Shown here: positions 21,737 through 29,537 of the stretch, piece by piece
How the letters are laid out: each line of letters begins with the position of its first letter
Position numbering within the stretch: the stretch's first letter is position 1
Assembly: GCA_001604005.1 (NCBI GenBank)
Contig: LVAM01000024.1
Coordinates: forward strand, 1-33,721
Source: Clostridiales bacterium Firm_07
GTDB taxonomy: Bacteria > Bacillota > Clostridia > Oscillospirales > CAG-272
DNA length: 33,721 nt
Reading direction: 5' to 3'
Notes under the pieces: model-generated
The model's input: the letters and a program-made list of their open reading frames with translations, nothing else
What the model was told of the DNA's origin: nothing
Databases searched by the model: none
Translations under genes and position numbers: made by a program

Positions 21737-22809
21737 TCCGTCTGATTTTGAAAATATGCCACGGCAAGCCGCACGACAAGTCCGTAAGAGGCGTTTCCCG
21801 CGCGGTTTCCCTGCGATTTGAGAAACACGTCGTTGACGCCGTCCGACACTTTTGCCGCCGCGCTGTCGCGGTATTTCGCGAAAAAGGCGCCGTATGCGCG
21901 CCACTCGCGAAGAACTTCGGGAGAAAGGCGCGACAGCACATCTCTCGCGTGCTCCGCGTTCTCGCGGGCAAGCGCCGAAACAGTATATTCCAGCAACGCA
22001 AAACAGCCGCTGTACAAAAGATAGGCGTCATCGGTCTTTTCCAGCGCCAGAAACGCCACGAAGTTGGCTTCCTCCTCACGCGCCACGCCCCGCTGATGCG
22101 CCATCTCGTGCGCGGCGGTATAGGGGATCGTAAAATCGGGAAAATCCATATTGACGTTCGCCTCGCCCGTGAAAAAGGTATACACGCCCGTGACGTGCAT
22201 ATAAGAAAGCAACTTTCCCGCGACAAGCGGCTTTGCGCCCGCGCCCGACGCGGAAACGAAGGCATACTCCTCGTGCAAAATCCCGTATGCGCGCACCAGT
22301 TTTTCATTCATTTCGCCAAACGAATACGGCATCTTTGAAAAACCGTCTTCCCCGAAAGCAACGCCCAGCGCCGCCTCGTTTGTACGATCCGTCAGATACA
22401 ACGCCGTTTGATACAGTTTTTCCGCGGTCACTTCGTCTCGCGGCAGCGAGAGTTCTTCATCAAGCGGCACGGTGTGATAGCCCGCGCCGAACAAAAACGC
22501 GAACGTGGAAAACAGAAACGCGAAAAGGATCAAAACCGCCGAAAGCACGGTGAAAATACGCTCTTTTTTCGTGCGGTCCGAGGAAAGGACGCTCCAAACG
22601 AAAGAAAAAATCGCAAACGGCAAGAGAAAGAGCGCAAGTTCCGCGACCGAAAACGGGAAAGGCGCCGTCACGCCCGCGAACACGCGACGAAAAAATGCGC
22701 CCGCGCCGCGCCCGTACCACGCGGCGAACGCGGGCGAGAGCGTGGCGGCAAGCAATAACAAAACCGACAGGAAGATCGCTGTACCGAAGAAAAGAGTGCC
22801 GCGCGGCAT
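21724..22809 (-). CDS. DUF3810 family membrane metalloprotease-like protein
   Basis: 361 residues from ATG 22809; a GTG at 22839 inside the upstream gene is possible and would add a basic QSKTSRKRR segment. Three hydrophobic segments (about 7-28, 55-76, 86-108) precede a soluble domain. That domain contains HEMAHQRGVAREEEANF (234-250): the HExxH zinc motif and a downstream glutamate typical of gluzincin peptidases and of DUF3810. No substrate is established for the family. It lies 7 bases after the pseudouridine synthase gene and shares its transcript. Confidence 0.85.
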   Translation of the reverse strand: MPRGTLFFGTAIFLSVLLLLAATLSPAFAAWYGRGAGAFFRRVFAGVTAPFPFSVAELALFLLPFAIFSFVWSVLSSDRTKKERIFTVLSAVLILFAFLFSTFAFLFGAGYHTVPLDEELSLPRDEVTAEKLYQTALYLTDRTNEAALGVAFGEDGFSKMPYSFGEMNEKLVRAYGILHEEYAFVSASGAGAKPLVAGKLLSYMHVTGVYTFFTGEANVNMDFPDFTIPYTAAHEMAHQRGVAREEEANFVAFLALEKTDDAYLLYSGCFALLEYTVSALARENAEHARDVLSRLSPEVLREWRAYGAFFAKYRDSAAAKVSDGVNDVFLKSQGNRAGNASYGLVVRLAVAYFQNQTDARE

Positions 22810-22816
22810 TCTTCTC

Positions 22817-23740
22817 TTACGGCTCGTTTTCGATTGCACGATCCGCAACGCGGCGCGCCTCCTTTCCCCAAACTTCAAGTTCCCGCAAAAAATCTTCCGG
22901 CAACGGCGCGCATACCCGAATGCGCGCGCCCGCGCGATCCGAAAACTCCAACGCGGCGGCGTGAAGCGCGTGACGCGGAAAACCGTCTTCATACCCGTAA
23001 AGCCCGTCGCCAAACAACGGGTGTCCCGTGCCGGCAAGATGTACGCGCAGTTGATGTGTGCGCCCCGTGGCGGGGCAAAGCCGCACAAGGCTCTTTTCCC
23101 CGTCGTTCCAAAGCGGGAAAACTTCGGTTTTGGCGTAGTCTCCCTCTCCCACGGGGACCGTCTCCCGCAAAATCACGCTCTCCCGCACGCGGCGAATGCC
23201 GCTCTCGATCGTCTGCGGGCGCTCGATTTTTCCGTGCACCAACGCGAGATAGCTCTTTTTGATCTCGCGGCGCGCCATCTGCCTCGACAAAAACGAAGCG
23301 GCAAGCGGATTTTTCGCCGCCAGGATCACGCCGCTCGTGTCTTTATCGAGCCGACTGATAAAGCGCGGGCGAAAAACTTCGTCGCGCCCGGCGAAAAGAA
23401 AGGCGAGCGCGTTGGCAAGCGTGTCGTCAAAATGCCCGTGCGAGGGGTGCGTGGGCATTCCGGCGGGCTTGTTGACGACGAGATAATCCGCCGTTTCCGA
23501 CAAAATATCAAGAGGATACGCCGTCGGAACGATGTTGGCGGGGTTCTCTTCGTCTTCCACGGCAAGTTCCAGCACGTCGCCCGCGTGCAGAACGGCGCGC
23601 ACGCTCACGCGCGCGCCGTTCTGGACAATACCGTTTTCTTTTTGTTTCAGGCGTGTAAGGAGCGCGGCGGATATGCCGATTTTTTTCAGATACTCGCGCA
23701 AAATTTTGCCCTCGCACGTCGCGTCTGCCGTGATCTTCAC
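22817..23740 (-). CDS. RluA family pseudouridine synthase
   Basis: 307 residues from GTG 23740, preceded by AAAGGGGGTGCGGC. The N-terminal S4 RNA-binding domain is at about 10-62. The catalytic motif RLDKDTSG (130-137) carries the invariant Asp132 that attacks uridine. LVVNKPAGMPTHPSHGH and the GRTHQLRVHLAGTGHPLFGDGLYG motif are typical of RluC/RluD-type enzymes. It isomerises uridines, probably in 23S rRNA; the exact position cannot be read. Promoter just upstream; DUF3810 follows in the same operon. Confidence 0.93.
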   Translation of the reverse strand: MKITADATCEGKILREYLKKIGISAALLTRLKQKENGIVQNGARVSVRAVLHAGDVLELAVEDEENPANIVPTAYPLDILSETADYLVVNKPAGMPTHPSHGHFDDTLANALAFLFAGRDEVFRPRFISRLDKDTSGVILAAKNPLAASFLSRQMARREIKKSYLALVHGKIERPQTIESGIRRVRESVILRETVPVGEGDYAKTEVFPLWNDGEKSLVRLCPATGRTHQLRVHLAGTGHPLFGDGLYGYEDGFPRHALHAAALEFSDRAGARIRVCAPLPEDFLRELEVWGKEARRVADRAIENEP

Positions 23741-23762
23741 GCCGCACCCCCTTTTTTTATTC

Positions 23763-23791
23763 AGTTTAGCACAGTTTTCGTTGAAAAGCAA
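23763..23791 (-). promoter_or_regulatory. Promoter of the rluA-type operon
   Basis: TTGCTT (23791-23786), 17 bp, TAAACT (23768-23763) on the minus strand, squeezed between the CAP gene stop codon and the GTG start. Confidence 0.6.
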
Positions 23792-23796
23792 GCGCG

Positions 23797-24411
23797 TCAG
23801 CCGATAAACATCTGCGTCCAGTAGTTTCCATCCGCGACGTAGCCGACGCCGATCTCGCTAAAAGAAGCGTTCAGAATATTGGCGCGGTGTCCGGGCGAGT
23901 TCATCCACCCCTCCACCACGGCGGCGGGCGTGCGATAGCCTTTCGCGATATTTTCCCCCGCGGCGCGGTAGGAAATGTTGAAACTTTTGATCATATCGAA
24001 CGGCGAGCCGTACGTGGGGCTTGTGTGTGAAAAATATCCCCTGTCGTGCATGTCCTGCGATTTATAGCGCGCCACGCGCGAGAGCTGCCAGTTTGTTTCC
24101 AGCCTGCCGAGCCCGTTTTCGGCGCGAATATCGTTGACAAGGCGGATCACTTCCGCTTCATAATCGGTCACGGCGCTGTCGGTGAGCGGGATATACAAAA
24201 CGTCACCGGGATAGATCCAGTGCGGATCGCGGATATGCGGATTTGCCGAAATGATCTCGTCAAGCCCCACCTCGTGCCGCACGGCAAGTTTCCACATCGT
24301 GTCCCCCGGCACAACCGTGTGCGTGACGACCTTTCCCGCCGCCGTCATTCCGAGCGAAAGACAAAGGATCAATACAATACAAAAAACGATCGAACAAAAA
24401 ACGCGTTTCAT
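23797..24411 (-). CDS. Secreted LysM-CAP domain protein
   Basis: 204 residues; ATG with AAGGAGTTATAGG. A signal peptide (about 1-25, hydrophobic core VFCIVLILCLSLGMTAAG) is followed by a LysM domain (about 30-76, HTVVPGDTMWKLAVRHEVGLDEIISANP...YPGDVLYIP) and a bacterial CAP/SCP domain (about 84-204) with HTSPTYGSPF, AAGENIA and GWMNSPGHRANIL. Same architecture as SafA/YkwD-type proteins of spore-forming Bacillota, which bind peptidoglycan or the spore cortex. Enzyme activity, if any, is unknown. Confidence 0.9.
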   Translation of the reverse strand: MKRVFCSIVFCIVLILCLSLGMTAAGKVVTHTVVPGDTMWKLAVRHEVGLDEIISANPHIRDPHWIYPGDVLYIPLTDSAVTDYEAEVIRLVNDIRAENGLGRLETNWQLSRVARYKSQDMHDRGYFSHTSPTYGSPFDMIKSFNISYRAAGENIAKGYRTPAAVVEGWMNSPGHRANILNASFSEIGVGYVADGNYWTQMFIG

Positions 24412-24517
24412 CCTATAACTCCTTTCTTTGTTGCTTTTTTAGTTTTCCCGCGCAAAAAGAAAAGAAAACAGTATCTTTTGTCCGCCTTTGCACGCTTTTT
24501 CCGCAAACGCCGAAAAA

Positions 24518-24550
24518 TGCAAAAACCCGCGCCGAACGGCGCGGGTTTTT
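24518..24550 (-). terminator. Terminator after the zinc-ribbon gene
   Basis: 13-bp stem AAAAACCCGCGCC/GGCGCGGGTTTTT with loop GAAC; the T run is part of the stem in both directions. Confidence 0.8.
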
Positions 24551-24564
24551 TGGCAATATATGGA

Positions 24565-24879
24565 TTATTGCGCGTTTTTGCGAGCCTCGAAGCAGGCGCT
24601 GCAATACACAGGTCTGTCGGAGGAAGGCTGGAAGGTAACTTTCGCCTCTCCGCCGCAAGCGGCGCAGGTGGTGATGAAGTATTCTCTTTGTGCCTTGTTC
24701 GCATTTTTCTTTGCATCGCGGCAGGCTTTGCATCTTTGGGGCTTGTTGAGGAAGCCTTTTTCTTTGTAGAACTGCTGTTCGCCGGCGGTCCAAACAAATT
24801 CGTTACCGCAGTCTTTGCAAACAAGAGTTTCGTCCTGGAAGACCTCTTCCGCTCCGGTCATGGTGTTTTCTTCGTTCAT
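24565..24879 (-). CDS. Zinc-ribbon protein
   Basis: 104 residues; ATG preceded by AGAGAGGAAAAAGCA. Two zinc-binding units: CKDCGNEFVWTAGEQQFYKEKGFLNKPQRCKACR (about 21-54), a well-known bacterial zinc-ribbon pattern (CxxCG..F.wt..EQ.Fy..kGf...P.rC..Cr), and CAACGG...VYCSACF (about 72-97). Cytosolic; proteins of this family are common in Clostridia and their role is not established. About 110 bp after the sigma-factor gene, so the two may share a transcript. Confidence 0.85.
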   Translation of the reverse strand: MNEENTMTGAEEVFQDETLVCKDCGNEFVWTAGEQQFYKEKGFLNKPQRCKACRDAKKNANKAQREYFITTCAACGGEAKVTFQPSSDRPVYCSACFEARKNAQ

Positions 24880-24990
24880 TGCTTTTTCCTCTCTTTAATA
24901 GATGGTGTTTTTTTGCCCTTAGACGGATTTCGACCGACACCTTTGAGATCTTCAACGCTCTTTATTAAGCTACCGGGGCATATGAAACCG

Positions 24991-25566
24991 TTACCGATCC
25001 TCCCGCAGCGCACGGCGAAGTTTGCTGTGGATCCGGTATACGGCGTTTTCAATGGAATGGGGTTCTTTTCCGAGCGCCTTTGCGATCTCCTTTGCGGAAA
25101 GACCGGCAACGCGCATCGTCCAGACGGTATTTTCAAACGGGGAAAGTTGCGAACGGACAAAGGCAAAAAGCGCCTCCGCCGATTCCCTTTCCGCCACGAA
25201 GCGCGAAGGATCGCCCGCGCCGTCGTCGCTCTCGCTCACGCCGCTCATCTCGCTTGCCGCCACGGTATAGGATTGCCGCAAAACGCGCAACTCGGAATTC
25301 AGCGCGTTGGCAATGCAGATCTGCGCGTAAAGCCCGAAAGTGACGTCGCTTTGCGTGAGATCGAAACTCTGCGCGGCACGCCACAGGGCAAGCAGGGCGG
25401 TTTGCCGGAGATCGTCGATCTCGGCTTTGAAAACACCCGCGGCGTACTTTTCCACCTGCTTTGCGATCAGCGGTTCATACATAGCGGCAAGATCACCGAA
25501 CGCCGCCGTATCACCGGATTTCAGCGTTTCAAGAAGCGAGAAAATCGCACTTTGATCTTTTTCCAC
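24991..25566 (-). CDS. Sigma-70 family RNA polymerase sigma factor (SigH-like)
   Basis: 191 residues from a GTG preceded by GAGGTTTGAAAA. Region 2 is visible at about 20-90 (FGDLAAMYEPLIAKQVEKYAA, EIDDLRQTALLALWRAAQSFD, the core-binding and -10 recognition segment). Region 4 is at about 140-190 (LSPFENTVWTMRVAGLSAKEIAKALGKEPHSIENAVYRIHSKLRRAL), the -35 helix-turn-helix. The size and the region-2 pattern DDLxQxALLALWxAAxxFD fit SigH/SigI-like alternative factors rather than the housekeeping one. No anti-sigma gene is adjacent. Its targets cannot be read. Confidence 0.88.
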   Translation of the reverse strand: MEKDQSAIFSLLETLKSGDTAAFGDLAAMYEPLIAKQVEKYAAGVFKAEIDDLRQTALLALWRAAQSFDLTQSDVTFGLYAQICIANALNSELRVLRQSYTVAASEMSGVSESDDGAGDPSRFVAERESAEALFAFVRSQLSPFENTVWTMRVAGLSAKEIAKALGKEPHSIENAVYRIHSKLRRALREDR

Positions 25567-25618
25567 TTTTCAAACCTCGCATCGCCCAAACGACGATAGA
25601 AAAATACACCTTATAATT

Positions 25619-25646
25619 ATTGTATCAGGATTTTACATTTTGTCAA
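25619..25646 (-). promoter_or_regulatory. Promoter of the sigma-factor gene
   Basis: TTGACA (25646-25641), 16 bp, TACAAT (25624-25619) on the minus strand. Confidence 0.75.
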
Positions 25647-25720
25647 CACATTTTCTGCGATTTTTACAAAAAGTCAAATGAAAGTTTTTATTTTTGTGCA
25701 AATCGACGAAAATTGGTGCT

Positions 25721-26272
25721 TTAATCGTCAAACAGAAAGTTGATATTGCCCGCCAAAAGCGCGTGCACGCCGCGATAGACGATCTCGGGGCGCGCGTAAA
25801 AATTCTCCTGCAAGCGCTCGGCGCGCGCGCGCGAATCGAGAGCCAGCACGGTGGAAAAGATGTCGACGCCGTTTTCGGAAAGCGAGCAAAGCAAGTCGTA
25901 TTTTCCGTCTTCGCGGGGGCGGATCTCCGCGTGCATCGTGATCCCGCGTTTTTTGAAATCCAGATAGCGGAAAGCCGCTTCAAGACTTTTGTCGAGAATG
26001 GACGTGAGAATATCCTCGTGGAGCGATTCCGCCACGCAGCGTCCTTTTTCGGTGATGAAATACAGCGCTTCCCCGTTCTCCTCGCCGACCTTTTCCACCA
26101 GCGCGTCGTCCAGCATTTTGTGGAACGCTTCCGCAAAATCGAGATACATAATGTAGTTGGTCTGCATCACGATGTCGTTGAGGGTGACGAAATCCAACGG
26201 TCTGCCCACGTTTTCCATCAAATACAGCACAAAAATCTTGACGTTTTTCATCCCGCCGATCTGAGAAGCCAT
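25721..26272 (-). CDS. DUF4364 family winged-helix protein
   Basis: 183 residues from ATG 26272, preceded by GGAGGTGATGAAA; earlier GTG/ATG codons overlap that site. The N-terminal part (about 8-75) reads as a winged helix (KNVKIFVLYLMENVGRPLDFVTLNDIVMQTNYIMYLDFAEAFHKMLDDALV..., then YFITEKGR). The match to DUF4364, a Clostridia-restricted family of putative regulators, is good along the full length. It is divergent from homoserine dehydrogenase. Function unknown. Confidence 0.85.
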   Translation of the reverse strand: MASQIGGMKNVKIFVLYLMENVGRPLDFVTLNDIVMQTNYIMYLDFAEAFHKMLDDALVEKVGEENGEALYFITEKGRCVAESLHEDILTSILDKSLEAAFRYLDFKKRGITMHAEIRPREDGKYDLLCSLSENGVDIFSTVLALDSRARAERLQENFYARPEIVYRGVHALLAGNINFLFDD

Positions 26273-26302
26273 TTTCATCACCTCCGCAACGTCTTTTTTA
26301 TT

Positions 26303-26331
26303 ATTTTAGCACAAAATATCGCTTTTTTCAA
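26303..26331 (-). promoter_or_regulatory. Promoter of the DUF4364 gene
   Basis: TTGAAA (26331-26326), 17 bp, TAAAAT (26308-26303) on the minus strand, back to back with the homoserine dehydrogenase promoter. Confidence 0.75.
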
Positions 26332-26340
26332 GAGTTTTAT

Positions 26341-26369
26341 TTGCATTCCGGAGAAAAGTATGCTATACT
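26341..26369 (+). promoter_or_regulatory. Promoter of homoserine dehydrogenase
   Basis: TTGCAT (26341-26346), 17 bp, TATACT (26364-26369). The roughly 85-nt leader that follows is GC-rich and can form short hairpins, but I see no clear terminator or leader peptide. Confidence 0.75.
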
Positions 26370-26459
26370 GTAAGCAAGTCTCTCTTGCGCGGCGCGCCGC
26401 GCGGCGACACGGCGAAACGCCCGCGCGTTTCGCGGAAACTGAAAAAGGAATGGGAACGA

Positions 26460-27668
26460 ATGATGATACAAATTGCGATCCTCGGGTTCGGCGTGGTAGG
26501 CAGCGGTGTGGCGGAAGTGCTGGAAGGCAACCGCCGCGTGATCGAAAAAAACATCGGAAAGACCGTGGCGGTAAAGCGGATCCTTGATCTGCGGGACTTC
26601 CCCGACAGTCCTTTCGGCTCTCTTGTCACGCACGATTTTGAAGAGATCCTCTCCGATCCCGACATTTCCATCGTGGCGGAGATGATGGGCGGCTCGCACC
26701 CCGCTTACGATTTTACCAAAGCGGCGCTTGAAGCGGGCAAGAGCGTTGTCACCTCCAACAAAGAAGTGGTGGCGAATTTCGGCGCGGAACTCTTAAAGAT
26801 CGCCGCCGCGCACGGCGTACGCTATCTCTTTGAGGCAAGCGTGGGCGGCGGTATTCCGATCATCCGCCCGATGATCAACGACCTTTCCGCCAACGAGATC
26901 CTCACCGTCAACGGGATCTTGAACGGCACGACCAACTACATTCTCACGCAAATGATCGAAAGCGGCACTTCTTTTGCCGACGCGCTTTCCGACGCGCAGA
27001 AGAAAGGATACGCCGAGGCGAATCCCGCCGCCGACGTCGAAGGGCTTGACGCCGCGCGCAAGATCGTCATTCTCGCCGCGCTGTCGTTCGGCAAGCTGCT
27101 GGATCCCAAAAAGATCGCGTGCGAGGGGATCACGAAACTGACGGGCGAAGACGCCGCCGTGGCAAAGGCGCTCGGCTGTTCGGTCAAACTGATCGCCCAC
27201 ACCGAGAAAGCAAACGGCAAAATTTTGGCGACCGTCGCCCCCTGTCTTGTACCGGCGTGCAATCCGCTTTCGGAGGTTGCCGACGTCTTCAACGGCATTT
27301 TGGTGAACGCCAATATGGTGGGCGAAGTGATGTTTTACGGTAAGGGCGCGGGCAAACTGCCCACCGCCAGCGCCGTGGTCGCCGATATTCTCGACATTGT
27401 GACGCACGCGGACAAAAAACCGCGCGATCTTGTCTGGGAGCCGGCGTGCGAAAACGATTATGCCGACGAAGCCGACTACCGCACGGCGTTCTGTTTCTCC
27501 TTTGCCAACACCGCCAACGCCGCGCAACTCGCCGCCCTGCCAAGCGTCCGGACCGCGAAAGCCGCGGGGCGCGTGGCGCTCTTAACGCCTCCGATGACGC
27601 GCAAAGAGGTTGACGCGATCCTCGACGCAAACGGCGCGAAACCGCTCTCGATCCTGCGCGTGCTGTAA
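26460..27668 (+). CDS. hom: Homoserine dehydrogenase
   Basis: 402 residues from ATG 26460 (a second ATG follows), downstream of AAAGGAATGGGAACGA. It reduces aspartate semialdehyde to homoserine with NAD(P)H in threonine and methionine synthesis. Visible features: Rossmann motif GFGVVGSG (about 8-15), SNKEVVANF, EASVGGGIPIIRPM, the family signature NGILNGTTNYILTQM (about 147-161) and the catalytic-lysine segment GLDAARKIVILAALSFG. The C-terminal 75 residues form a short ACT-like regulatory region. No thrB/thrC neighbour is present. Confidence 0.95.
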   Translation: MMIQIAILGFGVVGSGVAEVLEGNRRVIEKNIGKTVAVKRILDLRDFPDSPFGSLVTHDFEEILSDPDISIVAEMMGGSHPAYDFTKAALEAGKSVVTSNKEVVANFGAELLKIAAAHGVRYLFEASVGGGIPIIRPMINDLSANEILTVNGILNGTTNYILTQMIESGTSFADALSDAQKKGYAEANPAADVEGLDAARKIVILAALSFGKLLDPKKIACEGITKLTGEDAAVAKALGCSVKLIAHTEKANGKILATVAPCLVPACNPLSEVADVFNGILVNANMVGEVMFYGKGAGKLPTASAVVADILDIVTHADKKPRDLVWEPACENDYADEADYRTAFCFSFANTANAAQLAALPSVRTAKAAGRVALLTPPMTRKEVDAILDANGAKPLSILRVL

Positions 27669-27678
27669 AAGTACACGA

Positions 27679-27718
27679 AAACGGCCGTCCCCGAAAACGG
27701 GGACGGCCGTTTATTTTT
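27679..27718. terminator. Bidirectional terminator between hom and the AraC gene
   Basis: 15-bp perfect stem (27679-27693 with 27698-27712, loop AAAA) followed by ATTTTTGC on the plus strand; it overlaps the AraC-type gene stop codon. Confidence 0.85.
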
Positions 27719-28508
27719 GCTCCGACGTTTGCACGCGCGCCATATACACGCGGGGCGGGCACCCCACCGTTTTGGTAAAAACTTTGGAAAAATACAACGG
27801 GTCTTCAAAGCCCGAAAGCCACGCCACGTTTTTGACGCTGGCAACACCCTGCTCCATCAAGAACGCGGCGTGCCGCACGCGCAGATCGCGCAGATACTCC
27901 GAAAAAGTGACGCCCCGTTCCCTGCGGAAGACGAAGGAAAGATATTTCGCGTCATAGCCGAGTTGATTTGCCACAGCGGCAAGCGAGAGCGCGGGATCCG
28001 AAAAATGCTCGTCCGCCAATTTCGCCGCCTTTGCGGAAAGCGTGTTTTCCGCGGCGGCCGTAGGCGTCACCCGCGCCAATGACCAAAGAAGCACCGCTTC
28101 TCCCCACAAATCGACGTTCCCCTCGTCGGTTCGGGAAAGTGCCTCCTGCCACAACGGCAACAGATCGCTCCGATCCGCAAACGCCCGTGCCGCGCCGCCG
28201 ATGCGGGCGCGGTCGGTCAGTTCCCTTGCCCGTCGCCCTTCAAACGAAACGTAAAGATACGCGAGGTCTTCCGTGCCAAAGACGGCGTAACTCTCGCCCT
28301 GCAACACGAAAAACAGCGTTCCCACCCCAACGGGAAAACGCGCCGCGCCCGTGACGGCCTCTCCGCTCCCGCGCGACACGAGGATCGCCATATGGGTTTT
28401 GGCGGGACGGGAGATCGTGCCGATCTTGCCGGTCTCATACACAAAGTTGGAACACACCAAGTCACTGGAACGATTGAAATTGAATCTGCAAATCGTTTCG
28501 TTTTCCAT
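27711..28508 (-). CDS. AraC family transcriptional regulator
   Basis: 265 residues from ATG 28508, preceded by CCGGAGGAGAGA; the longer reading starts before that site. The N-terminal cupin-like sensor (about 10-120) ends in YLYVSFEG. The C-terminal double helix-turn-helix (about 165-262) has LSLAAVANQLGYDAKYLSFVFRRERGVTFSEYLRDLRVRHAAFLM and VKNVAWLSGFEDPLYFSKVFTKTVGCPPRVYM, the AraC signature. It is divergent from the DMT transporter and oxidoreductase genes and probably activates them in response to a sugar or its derivative. Confidence 0.92.
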   Translation of the reverse strand: MENETICRFNFNRSSDLVCSNFVYETGKIGTISRPAKTHMAILVSRGSGEAVTGAARFPVGVGTLFFVLQGESYAVFGTEDLAYLYVSFEGRRARELTDRARIGGAARAFADRSDLLPLWQEALSRTDEGNVDLWGEAVLLWSLARVTPTAAAENTLSAKAAKLADEHFSDPALSLAAVANQLGYDAKYLSFVFRRERGVTFSEYLRDLRVRHAAFLMEQGVASVKNVAWLSGFEDPLYFSKVFTKTVGCPPRVYMARVQTSEQK

Positions 28509-28543
28509 TCTCTCCTCCGGACAGTCCACGGGATATTTTCCTT

Positions 28544-28572
28544 ATTTTATCACAATCACATCCAAAATACAA
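28544..28572 (-). promoter_or_regulatory. Promoter of the AraC-type gene
   Basis: TTGTAT (28572-28567), 17 bp, TAAAAT (28549-28544) on the minus strand. Confidence 0.7.
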
Positions 28573-28604
28573 CCTTTTTCCATATTTCAATAGAATTTTT
28601 CTAT

Positions 28605-28632
28605 TTGCAAGCGAGGCGCTTGGCGTTACAAT
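28605..28632 (+). promoter_or_regulatory. Promoter of the transporter-oxidoreductase operon
   Basis: TTGCAA (28605-28610), 16 bp, TACAAT (28627-28632). The -35 is weak, as expected if the divergent AraC-type protein activates it. Confidence 0.65.
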
Positions 28633-28677
28633 GAAAGCAGAAAGAAAAGATCGGGGGCGAGCGTCATCTATTACGGA

Positions 28678-29520
28678 TTGCTTACCGCGTCGGTCACGCT
28701 TTTCGGCGTGGTGTTCCTTTGCAACGACCGTTATGAAAAAACGGGCGGGAGCGGCTCCGCCGCCGCGTTCTTCTTTATGTTCGTATCCAACGCGGCGGGG
28801 CTTTCGGTGATGTTGATCGTCAATCGCTTCCATATCTCCGCCACGGCGTTCACGCTTTGGATGGGCGTCGCCGCGGCGTTGGATTCCGCGCTGTATACCG
28901 TCTGCTCGCTCAAAGCACTGGGGCGCATCAATCTGTCGCTTTACGCGGTGTTTGCGATGCTCGGCGGAATGCTCCTGCCGCTTCTCACCGGCATTCTTTT
29001 CTACCGCGAGCCGATGACGCTTGCCATCGGGATCTGCGTCCTGCTCATCATCGCGGCGCTCGCGTTGACCGTCAAGAAAGACGGCAGACGCGGCGGGTTT
29101 ATCTGGTACGCCGGCGTTTTCGTTTTCAACGGACTTGCGGGCGTGCTCTCAAAAATTTTTACCGAAGCGCCTTTTCCGAAGACCGACGCCGCTTCCTATT
29201 CGATATGGGCGGCGGCTTTCACCGCCCTGATCGGCGGGATCGGGCTTCTGATCGTTTTTCGTTCCCTTTCCCGTCCCGGCATTGCCGCGCTTTTGTGGAG
29301 CGCCGGCGGCGGCGCGGTGAGCCGCGTGGCGAACTACTGGTTGGTGCTGGCTCTGCTTGTCCTGCCCGCCTCGGTGCAATATCCGTTCGTCACGGGCGGC
29401 ACGATGATCGTTTCCACGCTTCTCGCCTTTGCCGTGGGGCAGCGCCCATCAAAGCGGGAATTGCTTGCCGTGGGGCTCTCGTTCCTCGGCATCCTGGCAC
29501 TTGTACTCATAAAAATTTGA
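28678..29520 (+). CDS. EamA/DMT family transporter
   Basis: 280 residues from TTG 28678. About ten hydrophobic segments in two five-helix halves, with FYREPMTLAIGICVLLIIAALALTV and SKRELLAVGLSFLGILALVLIKI at the ends of the halves, as in EamA drug/metabolite transporters. The start is uncertain: the TTG has no binding site, while GGGGGCGAG about 20 bases upstream would suit initiation at an in-frame codon in IYYG, where no ATG, GTG or TTG exists. First gene of an operon with two oxidoreductases; I infer import or export of their substrate. Confidence 0.8.
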   Translation: MLTASVTLFGVVFLCNDRYEKTGGSGSAAAFFFMFVSNAAGLSVMLIVNRFHISATAFTLWMGVAAALDSALYTVCSLKALGRINLSLYAVFAMLGGMLLPLLTGILFYREPMTLAIGICVLLIIAALALTVKKDGRRGGFIWYAGVFVFNGLAGVLSKIFTEAPFPKTDAASYSIWAAAFTALIGGIGLLIVFRSLSRPGIAALLWSAGGGAVSRVANYWLVLALLVLPASVQYPFVTGGTMIVSTLLAFAVGQRPSKRELLAVGLSFLGILALVLIKI

Positions 29521-29537
29521 AAAAAAAGGAGAGAATT

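Noticed and set aside
24046-25599. 517-codon plus-strand ORF opposite the LysM-CAP, zinc-ribbon and sigma-factor genes
   Set aside because: It crosses a strong terminator and three well-supported genes; no domain is visible.
28857-29537. In-frame extension that would give copy 1 of the oxidoreductase a 640-residue form
   Set aside because: It runs through the transporter gene in another frame; the ATG at 29538 has a strong binding site and matches copy 2.
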